Assembly (NCBI RefSeq): GCF_003955665.1
Contig: NZ_RXHU01000034.1
Location: forward strand, 189,682-253,681
DNA length: 64,000 bases
Source of the DNA: Paenibacillus whitsoniae
GTDB taxonomy: Bacteria > Bacillota > Bacilli > Paenibacillales > NBRC-103111
Direction of reading: 5' to 3'
Positions 33,751 to 42,843 of the stretch are shown here, piece after piece. A program made the position numbers and the translations under genes. The notes under the pieces are model-generated. The model was not told where the DNA came from. It saw only the letters and a program-made list of their open reading frames with translations, and searched no databases. Numbering within the stretch: the first letter of the stretch is position 1; every line of letters begins with the position of its first letter.

Positions 33751-35788
33751 GATTTGCGATGACTTCCAATGCATAGACAGAAGAAGGACGCAGCAAGCAC
33801 GTCACGACAGAACGCTCCACCGATACTTCATGAACGCGGCTAATGACATCTTCGGGATGCTCGGCAGCGTTATAGCTTTCAAAGTGATCGCCGGTAATTT
33901 CCGTAAGACGAGCTGTTCCCGATACAGCAAAATCGCCGAAGCTCACATCTGTTAGCTGCTCGTCCAAGCTGCGGTTTACGATAAAGACCGTCACCTTATT
34001 CCGATCCTTGTTGATACTCGCCACAACGTCCAGAATCGGCAGCTCGTCGAGCTTTGGTCCTGTCGCCGGTCCCTTCACTCCGAAGCTCGGACAATCCGTA
34101 CTACTTTCCACCACATAACCCAATTCGCTGTTGGCGTAAGCCTGCATCACGTAGTACGTCGGAGAACCGTAAACTTTCAATGCATTTTCGGTTCTGTCAG
34201 CAGATTTGCCCCTGAACTGATCGGCATAGTAGTCGCCGACGCGGATACATCCGCCGAGCCAACCGTTAACAAGGTCCGAAAAGCTGCCGATTTCAACCAG
34301 ATCACTGCTCCGGATAAATTCATTCAGGTTCGCCGCATTCGCTGCTGCAGCCTCCAGTGTATGTTCATTCGGCAGCCCTTTGCGAATCGTGTTCGGGTAA
34401 TACATCGTGTTGTACTCCGTGATCGCCAGCTTCACATGCGCATAGCGCTCGGACGAACCGATCAACGCTCTGGCCTGACGCACGGTCTCGCGCGTCCATT
34501 CCGGATAAGAGACAATGGCCTTAAACCGTTCCTCCGCCGGCGTCTGGTGATTCATCCCGAAGCGCGGGCAGCCATGGTACAAATGCAGCGTCAAATAGTC
34601 CATGTGCTCGGCAGCACGCGCAAGAACCGTGGCGTTCCACCCCTCCGTCTTGTCGTCCCCGCAGGCGAGCAGGCGAATACTCGGATCAGCCGCCTTCATT
34701 GCTTCAGCAAATCGGACATAACGCTCGGCAAACTGTTCAGCGTTGCAATGCCCAACTTGCCACGGCCCCCACACTTCGTTGCCGATCTCCCAGTACGTTA
34801 CGCCATAAGGTTCAGGGTGCCCGTTGGCCGCACGCAGACGCCCCATCGGCGTCGTCGCATCGCCGTTGCAGTATTCGATCCACTCGGCCGCTTCCTCCGG
34901 CGTGCCCGAGCCGTCGTTCACGCAGATAAGCGGTTCAACATTCAGCTCCCGGCAAAAAGCAATGAACTCGTCGGTGCCAAAATATTTGCTCGTCCAGCCT
35001 CCCCACGCCTCATTCACCAGGCATGGACGCTCATGAACCGGCCCAATTGCTTGCTGCCAATGGTAGGCCGAGATGTAGTTGCCCGCCAGCCGCATCATGC
35101 CGGCATTTAAGGAGCGGGTCATCTCCATCACTTCCCGGCGAACGTTGCCGGCGCTGCCCGATGGCAGCAAGGAAATATGATCCAGCCACAGCATGCCGGT
35201 GGACACGTGATCCAGCCAGCGCGGATGCTCAGCAGGGACATACAGTCGGAATTCCGCCTGCTCGCACGCCTGCTCCACCCGAAGGCGAACATCATACGCT
35301 CGCCAATCATGGCTTTCCAGATCGATGCGCACTTGCCCTAACAGCTCTCCCGTCCGCCGATTCACGATCTCCGCCAGCAGGTATTTGATGTCAATGGACG
35401 CTCTGGCATAGAGCGACAAAGCATAGCCTTGCTGATCCTGCTTGACGGCAACCGCCTGAGCAACCCCTGCATATGCACAATCGTCGCTGAACAAACGAAT
35501 CATCTGACTGTGTCCCGAATGGTAAGCAGCCGCAGGCTCTAGACCATAGACGGTGCTCTTGCCATTCGTATAGGGACGCCAGCTTCCTGACAATCCCCGA
35601 TAAGCGACGTCCTCGCTTTCAAAATCCATATCTCTCAGCGGATACGCCAGCATCGCTTCCATATGATCCCGAATATCTTCGACGAAATGACCGAACAGAT
35701 AGGGATTGATAGCTGTCGTACGACTTGTTTTCGCATTCACCTGAATTGTTGCTTTGGATTGCACCATGATGTTAACGCATCCTTCCAC
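33743..35788 (-). CDS. Alpha-N-arabinofuranosidase, glycoside hydrolase family 51
   Basis: The 681-residue enzyme has the GH51 catalytic acid/base Glu338 in WEIGNEVWG and nucleophile Glu458 in LAITEYN, on the expected fourth and seventh barrel strands, plus HFVEDIRDHMEAML near the N-terminus and a C-terminal beta-domain. It releases terminal arabinofuranose. It is longer than common intracellular GH51 enzymes (about 500 residues) because of an inserted CBM-like beta region at about 95-210. No signal peptide is seen, so it should act on imported arabino-oligosaccharides. The GTG start at 35788 has AAAGGA six bases upstream, partly in the preceding stop; ATG 35767 is the alternative. It lies three bases after a permease gene. 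Confidence 0.92.
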   Translation of the reverse strand: MEGCVNIMVQSKATIQVNAKTSRTTAINPYLFGHFVEDIRDHMEAMLAYPLRDMDFESEDVAYRGLSGSWRPYTNGKSTVYGLEPAAAYHSGHSQMIRLFSDDCAYAGVAQAVAVKQDQQGYALSLYARASIDIKYLLAEIVNRRTGELLGQVRIDLESHDWRAYDVRLRVEQACEQAEFRLYVPAEHPRWLDHVSTGMLWLDHISLLPSGSAGNVRREVMEMTRSLNAGMMRLAGNYISAYHWQQAIGPVHERPCLVNEAWGGWTSKYFGTDEFIAFCRELNVEPLICVNDGSGTPEEAAEWIEYCNGDATTPMGRLRAANGHPEPYGVTYWEIGNEVWGPWQVGHCNAEQFAERYVRFAEAMKAADPSIRLLACGDDKTEGWNATVLARAAEHMDYLTLHLYHGCPRFGMNHQTPAEERFKAIVSYPEWTRETVRQARALIGSSERYAHVKLAITEYNTMYYPNTIRKGLPNEHTLEAAAANAANLNEFIRSSDLVEIGSFSDLVNGWLGGCIRVGDYYADQFRGKSADRTENALKVYGSPTYYVMQAYANSELGYVVESSTDCPSFGVKGPATGPKLDELPILDVVASINKDRNKVTVFIVNRSLDEQLTDVSFGDFAVSGTARLTEITGDHFESYNAAEHPEDVISRVHEVSVERSVVTCLLRPSSVYALEVIANHE

Positions 35789-35791
35789 TTG

Positions 35792-36685
35792 TTATCCTTT
35801 CAAAGAACCGATCATAACGCCCTTCACAAAATGCCGCTGAACAAATGGATACATGACCAAGACTGGCAAGCTGGAAATAATGATGACGACGTACTTAATA
35901 CTTTCCGCCAGCAGTACTTTGTTTTCTATGCCCACATTGCTGTCGGAAGCATCGGCCTGACTCACCATTAAGACCTCGCGCAGTACAAGCTGAAGCGGGT
36001 ACAGGTCTTTGGTGCGAATGTAAATTAACGCGTTGAAATACGAATTCCAGTGGCCGACTGCGTAGAACAGCACCATTACCGCAAGAATCGGCTTCGACAA
36101 CGGAAGAATGACGTGCGTTAACAGCTTCCAGTTGGAACAGCCGTCGATATTGGCTGCTTCCTGAATTTCCCACGGAATGTTGGATTGAAAATACGTTCGC
36201 ATCACAATTAAATTATAGGTGGCAATCGCGCCAGGAATGACAAGCGCCCACATCGTGTCCACCATGCCTAAGTTTTTCACGAGAAGATACGATGGAATCA
36301 ATCCCCCGCTGAAAAACATCGTTAGCGTAATGAAGAACATAATAATGCCCCGTCCAGGCAAATCGGGTCTGGAGAGCGGGTAAGCAGCCAGTGTCGTCAT
36401 GAACAGGTTAATCAACGTACCGACCAATGTATAAAGGATCGTATTGCCATAGCTGTTCCAAATCTGTTCATTGTGAAATACGTTCCGGTAAGCATCCAAG
36501 GTAACCTGCTTAGGCAACAGCAACACGTCGCCGTTTAATACAAGCGCAGGATCACTGAAAGAGGCGCTCACAATAAAGACGAGCGGATACAGCACCACCA
36601 CCACGATGAGCGCCGCCAATACGTTCACGACAAGATCGAATATTTTTTCATCGGATGCGCGCTTTTGAAGCGTTCCACTAGTCAT
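35792..36685 (-). CDS. Sugar ABC transporter permease, LplC/YtcP-like
   Basis: The 297-residue inner-membrane protein has six segments, starting VLAALIVVVVLYPLVFIVSA, the ISGGLIPSYLLVKNLGMVDT-like region seen here as FFSGGLIPSYLLVKNLGM, the EAA loop EIQEAANIDGCSNWKLLTHV, and the family C-terminus YPFVQRHFVKGVMIGSLKG. These features define the LplC/YtcP group. It partners the LplB-like permease 14 bases upstream and the LipO-like binding protein. With GH51 and GH43 genes immediately downstream it probably imports arabino-oligosaccharides using a shared ATPase. Confidence 0.92.
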   Translation of the reverse strand: MTSGTLQKRASDEKIFDLVVNVLAALIVVVVLYPLVFIVSASFSDPALVLNGDVLLLPKQVTLDAYRNVFHNEQIWNSYGNTILYTLVGTLINLFMTTLAAYPLSRPDLPGRGIIMFFITLTMFFSGGLIPSYLLVKNLGMVDTMWALVIPGAIATYNLIVMRTYFQSNIPWEIQEAANIDGCSNWKLLTHVILPLSKPILAVMVLFYAVGHWNSYFNALIYIRTKDLYPLQLVLREVLMVSQADASDSNVGIENKVLLAESIKYVVIIISSLPVLVMYPFVQRHFVKGVMIGSLKG

Positions 36686-36699
36686 TCAAGATTCCCCCT

Positions 36700-37656
36700 T
36701 TACCATAAGCTGGTCTCCGCCTTCTTGCGGGCAAAGCGATTCACCAAGAGCAGCAGCGCAAGATTGATCAGCGAGTTGAATAAGCCAATCGCCGCCGTGT
36801 AGCTGTATTCGCCTTTCAAAATACCTGCCGAGTACACGAAGGTTGAAATGACATCGCTGGATTCCAGATTCAAGTTATTTTGCATAAGCAGAATTTTCTC
36901 GAATCCGACATTCATGAAATGCCCGACATCGAGGATGAGCAAAATCACGATAACCGGTAAAATCCCGGGCAAAGAGACATGCCAAATACGCCGCAGCCGG
37001 GACGCACCGTCCATTTTAGCGGCTTCATACAACTGCGGATTAACTCCGCTCAAGGCTGCAATGTAGATAATCGATTGCCAACCCATATTTTGCCAAATGT
37101 TGGATGAGATAAAAATCGTCTTGAACCATCCCGCAGAATCCATGAATCGAATCGGCTCCCCGCCAAACGCCTCAATAATCGAATTGATCGGGCCGCCACG
37201 CGGAGACAGGAATACCATAATCATCCCGACCATCACGACAATAGAGATAAAATGCGGGATATAGGTAATATTTTGCACAACTTTACTATACGTTTTGTTA
37301 CGGATTTCCGTCACCAACAGCGCTAACGCAACTGGAATCGGGAAAGCGAACAGCAGGGAGAATAAATTAATCGAAACCGTGTTCCATAAGAGCCGCCAGA
37401 AATAGTAAGAGTCAACGAACCGTTTAAAATGGTCGAGACCGACCCATGCGCTCCCACTGATGCCCTTCGCAGGACTGAAGTTTTTGAACGCAATCTGAAG
37501 CCCGTAGAGTGGGCCGTAATTAAACACTAAATACCAAACAATCGGGAGCAGCAGCATCAAATACAAATCGTACCGACTGCTCACCGCTTTCCAAAGGCGC
37601 GAGCGCCTCGACCGAGATCGAGACGCCGTGCCTGCTGCATGTACCGTACTGTTCAT
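36700..37656 (-). CDS. Sugar ABC transporter permease, LplB-like
   Basis: The 318-residue protein has a basic N-terminus rich in Arg and Ser (residues 12-20), a first segment LYLMLLLPIVWYLVFNYGPL, the LplB motif GLQIAFKNFSPAKGI, IPHFISIVVMVGMIMVFL and the EAA loop QLYEAAKMDGASRLRRIWHV. It ends in NRFARKKAETSLW. It forms the channel with the LplC-like permease encoded next. A GGAGG site lies seven bases before the ATG. It has no ATPase gene nearby, as usual for this group. Confidence 0.92.
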   Translation of the reverse strand: MNSTVHAAGTASRSRSRRSRLWKAVSSRYDLYLMLLLPIVWYLVFNYGPLYGLQIAFKNFSPAKGISGSAWVGLDHFKRFVDSYYFWRLLWNTVSINLFSLLFAFPIPVALALLVTEIRNKTYSKVVQNITYIPHFISIVVMVGMIMVFLSPRGGPINSIIEAFGGEPIRFMDSAGWFKTIFISSNIWQNMGWQSIIYIAALSGVNPQLYEAAKMDGASRLRRIWHVSLPGILPVIVILLILDVGHFMNVGFEKILLMQNNLNLESSDVISTFVYSAGILKGEYSYTAAIGLFNSLINLALLLLVNRFARKKAETSLW

Positions 37657-37683
37657 GTGCAGTCCTCCAGCCGTGATGCCTGA

Positions 37684-39282
37684 TTATTTTTTCTGTTTCA
37701 TTTTGTCGTAAGCATCTTGGTAGAGCTTCTGCAATTCGTCAATTTTCATTTTCTTGAGCGTCGATTGGAATTCGCCCCATTTATCGAAGCTGAGAGCACC
37801 TGCAATAAATTTCGTGGTTTGTTCTTCGTAATATTTATCAATATCGTTACGCAAAATGTTGATTTGCTGGGCTGTTTGCTCGTCGAACAATGGCGCTGCA
37901 AAAATCTTCGGCATGTATGGATCAAGTTTCTTTTGGGCTTCCTGAACCTGTGGCGGATTGATGAAAGAAGCTACCTTTTCGCTGATCAGGTGAGGAGCCC
38001 CACCGCCGGCATAAGGGGTGATTTTGGATTGATTGCCTGTTGCCAAGAAAGCATCGGTATAATAAGGAATACCATTGCGCAATTCATAATTATCGCCTTG
38101 GCGGCCAAATCGCAGCAAAGTCGAACCTTCGTCACTGTAGAAATAATCGATCCAACGCATCGTAGCTTCCGGATTTTTATTCACCGAAGTGATGGCAAAC
38201 GCACCGAAATCCCTTGGCACTGGAGCTGATAATTGCAGTCTGTCGCCATGCGGTCCTTTGACCGGGGAAATACCAATATATTGATCGTTAACTTTCGTAC
38301 CCAACATCGGATTGTTCGTCTGATCAAAGAAGAAGCCAGTATTTCCTGTAGCTTGCTTAGCTATATATTGAGCTTCTTTCTGCGAAAATACTTCCTGATC
38401 CAGCAATTTCTCGGAATACAGTTTATTCAGGAACATCAGCATCTCTTTGTTCCGGTCGCTGCCCATCCAAATATTGACTTTGTCATTCTCAATGTTGATG
38501 TAATAACCGAGCTGTTTGTCCAAACCGAAGGATCCACCCATAATATCGGCGACAGGTATGCCTAGACCAGGGCCACCGCTTGCGCGAGCGGTCATCGGGA
38601 TTTCGTCCTGTTTGCCGTTGCCGTTCGGATCTTTATCCCGGAACGCTTTCAGTACTTCGTACAGTTCGTCTGTCGTTTCCGGCTCTTTGAGATTTAATTT
38701 TTTCAGCCACGCTTGGTTCATCCAACGCTTGTCGGTTCTGGCGGAGTTTACAGTTACAATGCCGGGAATGGCATAAATATGGCCTTCAGGCGTTGTAATC
38801 GCCGGACGAATCTCAGGATAAGTTTCCATGAGTTTCTTCAAATTCGGTGCATACTTGTCGATCAGACCTTCTAGCGGAATCAATTGTCCGCCTGTGCCGT
38901 AGCGGATCGCTTCCAGCGGTGTAAGCCCCGAGCGATACATAACGTCCGGGAGTTCATTCGAAGCGAAGAGCAGGTTCTTTTTCTCAGCAAATCCGTCTGT
39001 CGGCGCTTCGATCCATTCCACTTGTACGTTGCTCAATTTCTCGTAGTCCTGGAACACCGGCATATCTTTGAACGGGCCGTTCGCAGGCGCAGTTCGCGTA
39101 AACATTTTCAGCTTAATCGGTTCCTTGACAATCGGAAATCCTGCTGTTGACACCTTATCTGTCGAGCCGCTTGGTGCTTTGTCTTTCGTTTCTTTACTTG
39201 GTGTATCCGAGCCGCATGCCGATAAGGTCAGGCTGGAAACGACCAGCGTTGAAAGAAGTACAGTCCCCCATTTTCTTTTCAT
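37684..39282 (-). CDS. Extracellular sugar-binding lipoprotein, LipO-like
   Basis: The 532-residue protein has a lipoprotein signal ending LSACG at about residue 23, a linker rich in Ser/Lys/Thr, and a large solute-binding domain with PVFQDYEKLSNVQVEWIEAP, NELPDVMYRSG, FRDKDPNGNGKQDEIPMTAR (a loop with calcium-binding-like acidic residues) and RWIDYFYSDEGSTLLRFGRQ. All are typical of LipO/LplA-type binding proteins of Paenibacillus. It is the first gene of the arabinan uptake and hydrolysis operon (39282 down to 31375) and is preceded by a cre-like site and a palindromic operator candidate. GGAGGAAG precedes the ATG. Confidence 0.93.
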   Translation of the reverse strand: MKRKWGTVLLSTLVVSSLTLSACGSDTPSKETKDKAPSGSTDKVSTAGFPIVKEPIKLKMFTRTAPANGPFKDMPVFQDYEKLSNVQVEWIEAPTDGFAEKKNLLFASNELPDVMYRSGLTPLEAIRYGTGGQLIPLEGLIDKYAPNLKKLMETYPEIRPAITTPEGHIYAIPGIVTVNSARTDKRWMNQAWLKKLNLKEPETTDELYEVLKAFRDKDPNGNGKQDEIPMTARASGGPGLGIPVADIMGGSFGLDKQLGYYINIENDKVNIWMGSDRNKEMLMFLNKLYSEKLLDQEVFSQKEAQYIAKQATGNTGFFFDQTNNPMLGTKVNDQYIGISPVKGPHGDRLQLSAPVPRDFGAFAITSVNKNPEATMRWIDYFYSDEGSTLLRFGRQGDNYELRNGIPYYTDAFLATGNQSKITPYAGGGAPHLISEKVASFINPPQVQEAQKKLDPYMPKIFAAPLFDEQTAQQINILRNDIDKYYEEQTTKFIAGALSFDKWGEFQSTLKKMKIDELQKLYQDAYDKMKQKK

Positions 39283-39321
39283 TCGTTCTTCCTCCGATTC
39301 ACAAGTATGTCCGCCTTAGCA

Positions 39322-39369
39322 AGAAAGCGTTTTCTAAGGGGTGATTTTATTATAAGTAATCGCTTACTT
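39322..39369 (-). promoter_or_regulatory. cre-like site, -10 box and palindromic operator upstream of the arabinan operon
   Basis: AGAAAGCGTTTTCT (39322-39335) is a near-perfect CcpA-type dyad located 40 bases before the binding-protein start. A minus-strand TATAAT lies at 39349-39354, and AAGTAATCGCTTACTT (39354-39369) is a perfect dyad directly upstream. The order fits an activator or repressor site, a promoter, then a cre that blocks elongation when glucose is present. Confidence 0.6.
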
Positions 39370-39399
39370 CCCGTGATTCAACATCTATGACATTCCATT

Positions 39400-41004
39400 C
39401 TACAATTTTGACTGTTTGAGGAGATCGATGTAGGCTTGCGGCGTCGTTCCTGTTATCGTTTTGAATACTTTGAAAAAGTACGTATAACTGACAAAGCCAA
39501 CCTCACTGCTGATTTGCTTCAAAGCGAGAGCGCCCGCTTCCATATGCAGACAGCTCTTCTGAATGCGCAGCCGGTTCAAGTACTCTGTGAACGTCATCCC
39601 CGTCTCTTCTTTAAATAACCTGCTTAAATAAGAAGGATTCAAATTAAGCGCGCTTGCCACGCTATCCAGCGAAATATTGGCGGCGTAATGATCGGTAATA
39701 TACTGCACGGCTTTCGCAATATGGCGCGAATAAGGCCCGCCGGCTTGCTGCTTTTTAATCACTTCCGTTACGCGCGTGTAATACGCTATCATCCACTCGC
39801 CAAGCTCCGGCACGGTGTGCAGACGCGCAATCTCATTGCGGGAAGGGATCAAACTGTGATCTTCCGGCGAAATATGGGCAAATTGCCGCTTCAAAGTCAT
39901 TTCCATCAGGTGCAGCAATTCGCTCACCATCATTTGAACTTTGATCGCGTAGGCTGGCAGCGTGCGTACTTCCGCAAACATCAAGGTCAGAAGCTGCACG
40001 ATTTTATCGAGATCGAGCTGCTCCACATAGAGACGAAGCTGCTTGCTTTCCTCATGAAACAGCGTTTCTCTCAACATCGGTGCTTGCAAGCCTTGAGCAT
40101 ACATGGCGTTCATTTCCTGATCCGCTGTTCTGTAACTTACGGCAACTTGACGAAGGCTTCCGCATAAAGATCCCACTGTAAAAATGCTGCGCAAATTCAA
40201 AAACTTCTCCAGCGTATGCGACAGCGCACTCATGGCCTGCTTCATTTGCGTCATGACGGCATGCTCACTCCGCTCTGCGAAAGAGAACAGCACGATGAAC
40301 CGCCCCTCGCCCACATACCCGACCGTTCGCTTCTGAACGTCTCCAACGGCGAGCTGCATAACTTCGGTTGCTTTGTGTACTAAATCGTTTTTTTGAACAT
40401 CGGTCAATCGTTCGGTCACCAGCAAGAACGGAACGATCTGCACGACGGCCGTTCCATAGGTAACCGCATCCGCGTACACACCGCTCTGGCGGACGAATTC
40501 CTGTAAGGCATCTCCTGTCTCGTGCCCCTCTCTGGCGACATTCGCGACATGCTCGCGAAGCATGACCGGGCTAAGACTTTCCATCATCCGCGTCTGCGCA
40601 TTCCGCGCTTCATGCTCCCGCTCTTCGCTTTGCAGTTCCTGTACCGCTTTATTCAGCAGCGACACCAGTGCTTCTCCGTTGAGTCGATGCTTGAGCAAAT
40701 AGTCCATCGCCCCATTCATCAGACAAGTGCGCACATAGTCGTAATCGTCAAAGGAGCTTAGCATGATCATTTTAACTTTGGCAAATCGCTTTTTGATCCG
40801 GCGGCACAGCTCCACGCCATCCATGATCGGCATGCTGACATCGATAATGGCAATGTGGGGGAGATGCTGCTCCATCATGGCGAGCGCCATTTCCCCATTC
40901 TGCGCTTCGCCGCAAATGACGAATCCATGCTCCTCCCACGAAAGCATGCTCTTCACATCATTGCGCGCCAACGCTTCATCATCTACAAGCAAAACTTCAT
41001 ACAT
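39400..41004 (-). CDS. Response regulator, receiver plus AraC-type DNA-binding domain (YesN-like)
   Basis: The 534-residue protein has acidic pocket residues VDDE (7-10), phospho-acceptor Asp55 in IIDVSMPIMDG, Ser84 and Lys105. The lysine is followed by His rather than the usual Pro (LLKHRL). A middle region of about 300 residues leads to a C-terminal AraC domain (about 432-530) with ISLDSVASALNLNPSYLSRLF and LKQISSEVGFVSYTYFFKVF. It lies three bases after the sensor kinase gene and just upstream of the binding-protein gene on the same strand, so it probably activates the arabinan operon from the dyad at 39354-39369. ACAGGAGGG precedes the ATG. Confidence 0.93.
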   Translation of the reverse strand: MYEVLLVDDEALARNDVKSMLSWEEHGFVICGEAQNGEMALAMMEQHLPHIAIIDVSMPIMDGVELCRRIKKRFAKVKMIMLSSFDDYDYVRTCLMNGAMDYLLKHRLNGEALVSLLNKAVQELQSEEREHEARNAQTRMMESLSPVMLREHVANVAREGHETGDALQEFVRQSGVYADAVTYGTAVVQIVPFLLVTERLTDVQKNDLVHKATEVMQLAVGDVQKRTVGYVGEGRFIVLFSFAERSEHAVMTQMKQAMSALSHTLEKFLNLRSIFTVGSLCGSLRQVAVSYRTADQEMNAMYAQGLQAPMLRETLFHEESKQLRLYVEQLDLDKIVQLLTLMFAEVRTLPAYAIKVQMMVSELLHLMEMTLKRQFAHISPEDHSLIPSRNEIARLHTVPELGEWMIAYYTRVTEVIKKQQAGGPYSRHIAKAVQYITDHYAANISLDSVASALNLNPSYLSRLFKEETGMTFTEYLNRLRIQKSCLHMEAGALALKQISSEVGFVSYTYFFKVFKTITGTTPQAYIDLLKQSKL

Positions 41005-41007
41005 GCT

Positions 41008-42768
41008 TTAACCCTCCTGTTCATGGGGTTCCAGTCTCGGAAACCGGATTTGCACGGTTGTATAAGCCTCCGGCTCGCTTTCGAGAAACACGCCGTACGG
41101 CTCGCCGAACAGCCGAACGATTCGCTCATGCACGTTGCGAACGCCCATGCCGCTGAAGCGTGTGTTTTTATGTTTTTCAAACAAAGCATCAATCTGCTCC
41201 TTGGTCATGCCTTTGCCGTTATCACGAACCTCAATGCGCAGTTCATTCGCTTCGGCATAAATGCGGATCTGCACCAAACCTTCGTGTGCCGATGAGGAAA
41301 TGCCGTGAATAATCGCATTTTCCACGAGCGGTTGAAGCATCAATTTAAGCACGCGAAGCTGCAGCAGCGCTTCATCCTCGACTTCGATATGCAGGTGAAT
41401 CGGTTCGACATATTTATATTTTTCAATCGTTACATAGCTCCGCACGTACTGCAATTCCTCTTGCAGGGTAAGAAATTCGTTCGAATGACCGAGGACACCG
41501 CGCATCAGCTCGACCAGCGATTCGGACACCTCGACAATATTCGGAACCCCGTTCAGCTTGGCCAAATATTTGACCGTATTCAAGGTGTTGTACAGAAAAT
41601 GCGGACGGATCTGCGCCTGCAGCACGGCGAGCTCCGCTTCGCGCTTTTCTTTTTCCTTCTTTACGACATCATCGAGTAAGCGCTTTAATTCGTTGATCAT
41701 GCTTTTGAAAACGAGATGCAGCTGCCCAATCTCATCCTTGGAGTGAATTTCGGCCGTCGTTAGCGTCATATTCCCTTCCATCACATGCATCATCATCGAG
41801 CGCAGCCGGCGAATATTGCGGGTTATTCGTGAGGAAACCTGCTGCGTGGCAATGACAATAATGATAAAAACAACAATGGCAACCGTCGCGATGATATTGC
41901 GAATACGTGCCGTTTCGGTCAGCAGCGAGTTCATCGGCACGAGCGCCAGCGTCGACCACCCGGTATAGTCCGATTTTCGGATCACGACCAGATAGGAAGT
42001 TTGCTGAATAATCCGTTCCACAGAACCTTCCGTATCCCGAAACTCATTGGCCAATTTAAGAATGGTCTCCTGCGGAAGCGAGCTTGTACCCGGCTGGTAA
42101 ATGAATTCATCCTTCCTGTCGAGCACATATAGCATGCTGTCCGGGGTCGGCTTGACATCAAAGATTTTCTTGATAAAATCATCGTTCAAATTAAACATGA
42201 CCATCCCGATCAGACTCCGATTATACCGCAGTTCGCGCCCGGTTACGATCGAATCGTCAGTGCCTGTCTGGTGAAAATAAGCGTGGCCCGATCCGTTCTG
42301 AAGCAGATCGTTCATCATGGGAGTCCCCAGTACACTTCGATCTAGCCATGGGGAGCCGACGAAAAAAACTTTCTCGTTCAAGCCGATCACGGCTGCGCGC
42401 GAGATGTAGGGCTTGTAGGCGATCAAGGCGGATAGGAACTCTTCAATCCGCTTTTGCTCCTGAAACCACTCGTAGCTAGGTTCTTCCGTTGAACTCGTGA
42501 GCGTATCCAGCACTGTCTTATTTGTGGCGACAACGGTGTTCAGACGACTGACCTCTTCCAGCCGCAGATTAAGCGACTCATCGGCCTGCCGAATGCTTTC
42601 CGTCACGGACGTAATCGCATTGTTTTTGACCGTTTCCCGCATGTACAAGTAGACGATGCTCGTAACGGCGACGATGCCGATGAGCGTGACGAGACTGAAG
42701 GCGACGAAGATTTTGCCCTGAATGCTGAACGTAGGTGAAAATAACTTCTTAAGCGAGGCTAGCTTCAT
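41008..42768 (-). CDS. Sensor histidine kinase, YesM family
   Basis: The 586-residue kinase has membrane segments at about 20-42 and 291-309 around a 250-residue extracytoplasmic sensor, a HAMP linker, a His_kinase domain with His390 in QIRPHFLYNTLNTV, and an ATPase domain with PLVENAIIHGIS and DNGKGMT. The motif reads QIRPHF where most relatives have QINPHF. It pairs with the response regulator encoded immediately downstream. Position suggests it senses arabinan fragments or the loaded binding protein. A strong GAGAGGAG site precedes the ATG, and a terminator isolates it from the GH43 gene upstream. Confidence 0.93.
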   Translation of the reverse strand: MKLASLKKLFSPTFSIQGKIFVAFSLVTLIGIVAVTSIVYLYMRETVKNNAITSVTESIRQADESLNLRLEEVSRLNTVVATNKTVLDTLTSSTEEPSYEWFQEQKRIEEFLSALIAYKPYISRAAVIGLNEKVFFVGSPWLDRSVLGTPMMNDLLQNGSGHAYFHQTGTDDSIVTGRELRYNRSLIGMVMFNLNDDFIKKIFDVKPTPDSMLYVLDRKDEFIYQPGTSSLPQETILKLANEFRDTEGSVERIIQQTSYLVVIRKSDYTGWSTLALVPMNSLLTETARIRNIIATVAIVVFIIIVIATQQVSSRITRNIRRLRSMMMHVMEGNMTLTTAEIHSKDEIGQLHLVFKSMINELKRLLDDVVKKEKEKREAELAVLQAQIRPHFLYNTLNTVKYLAKLNGVPNIVEVSESLVELMRGVLGHSNEFLTLQEELQYVRSYVTIEKYKYVEPIHLHIEVEDEALLQLRVLKLMLQPLVENAIIHGISSSAHEGLVQIRIYAEANELRIEVRDNGKGMTKEQIDALFEKHKNTRFSGMGVRNVHERIVRLFGEPYGVFLESEPEAYTTVQIRFPRLEPHEQEG

Positions 42769-42788
42769 GGGAATCTCCTCTCCGGTTC

Positions 42789-42837
42789 GTAGAAAAAAGC
42801 ATGAATCCCGCCCGGCCAGCGCGCTTGATTCATGCTT
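42789..42837 (-). terminator. Intrinsic terminator after the tandem GH43 gene
   Basis: AGCATGAATC (42798-42807) and GATTCATGCT (42827-42836) form a perfect 10-base stem. On the minus strand it is followed by TTTTTTC, six bases after the GH43 stop, and separates that gene from the kinase. Confidence 0.88.
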
Positions 42838-42843
42838 CTAATA

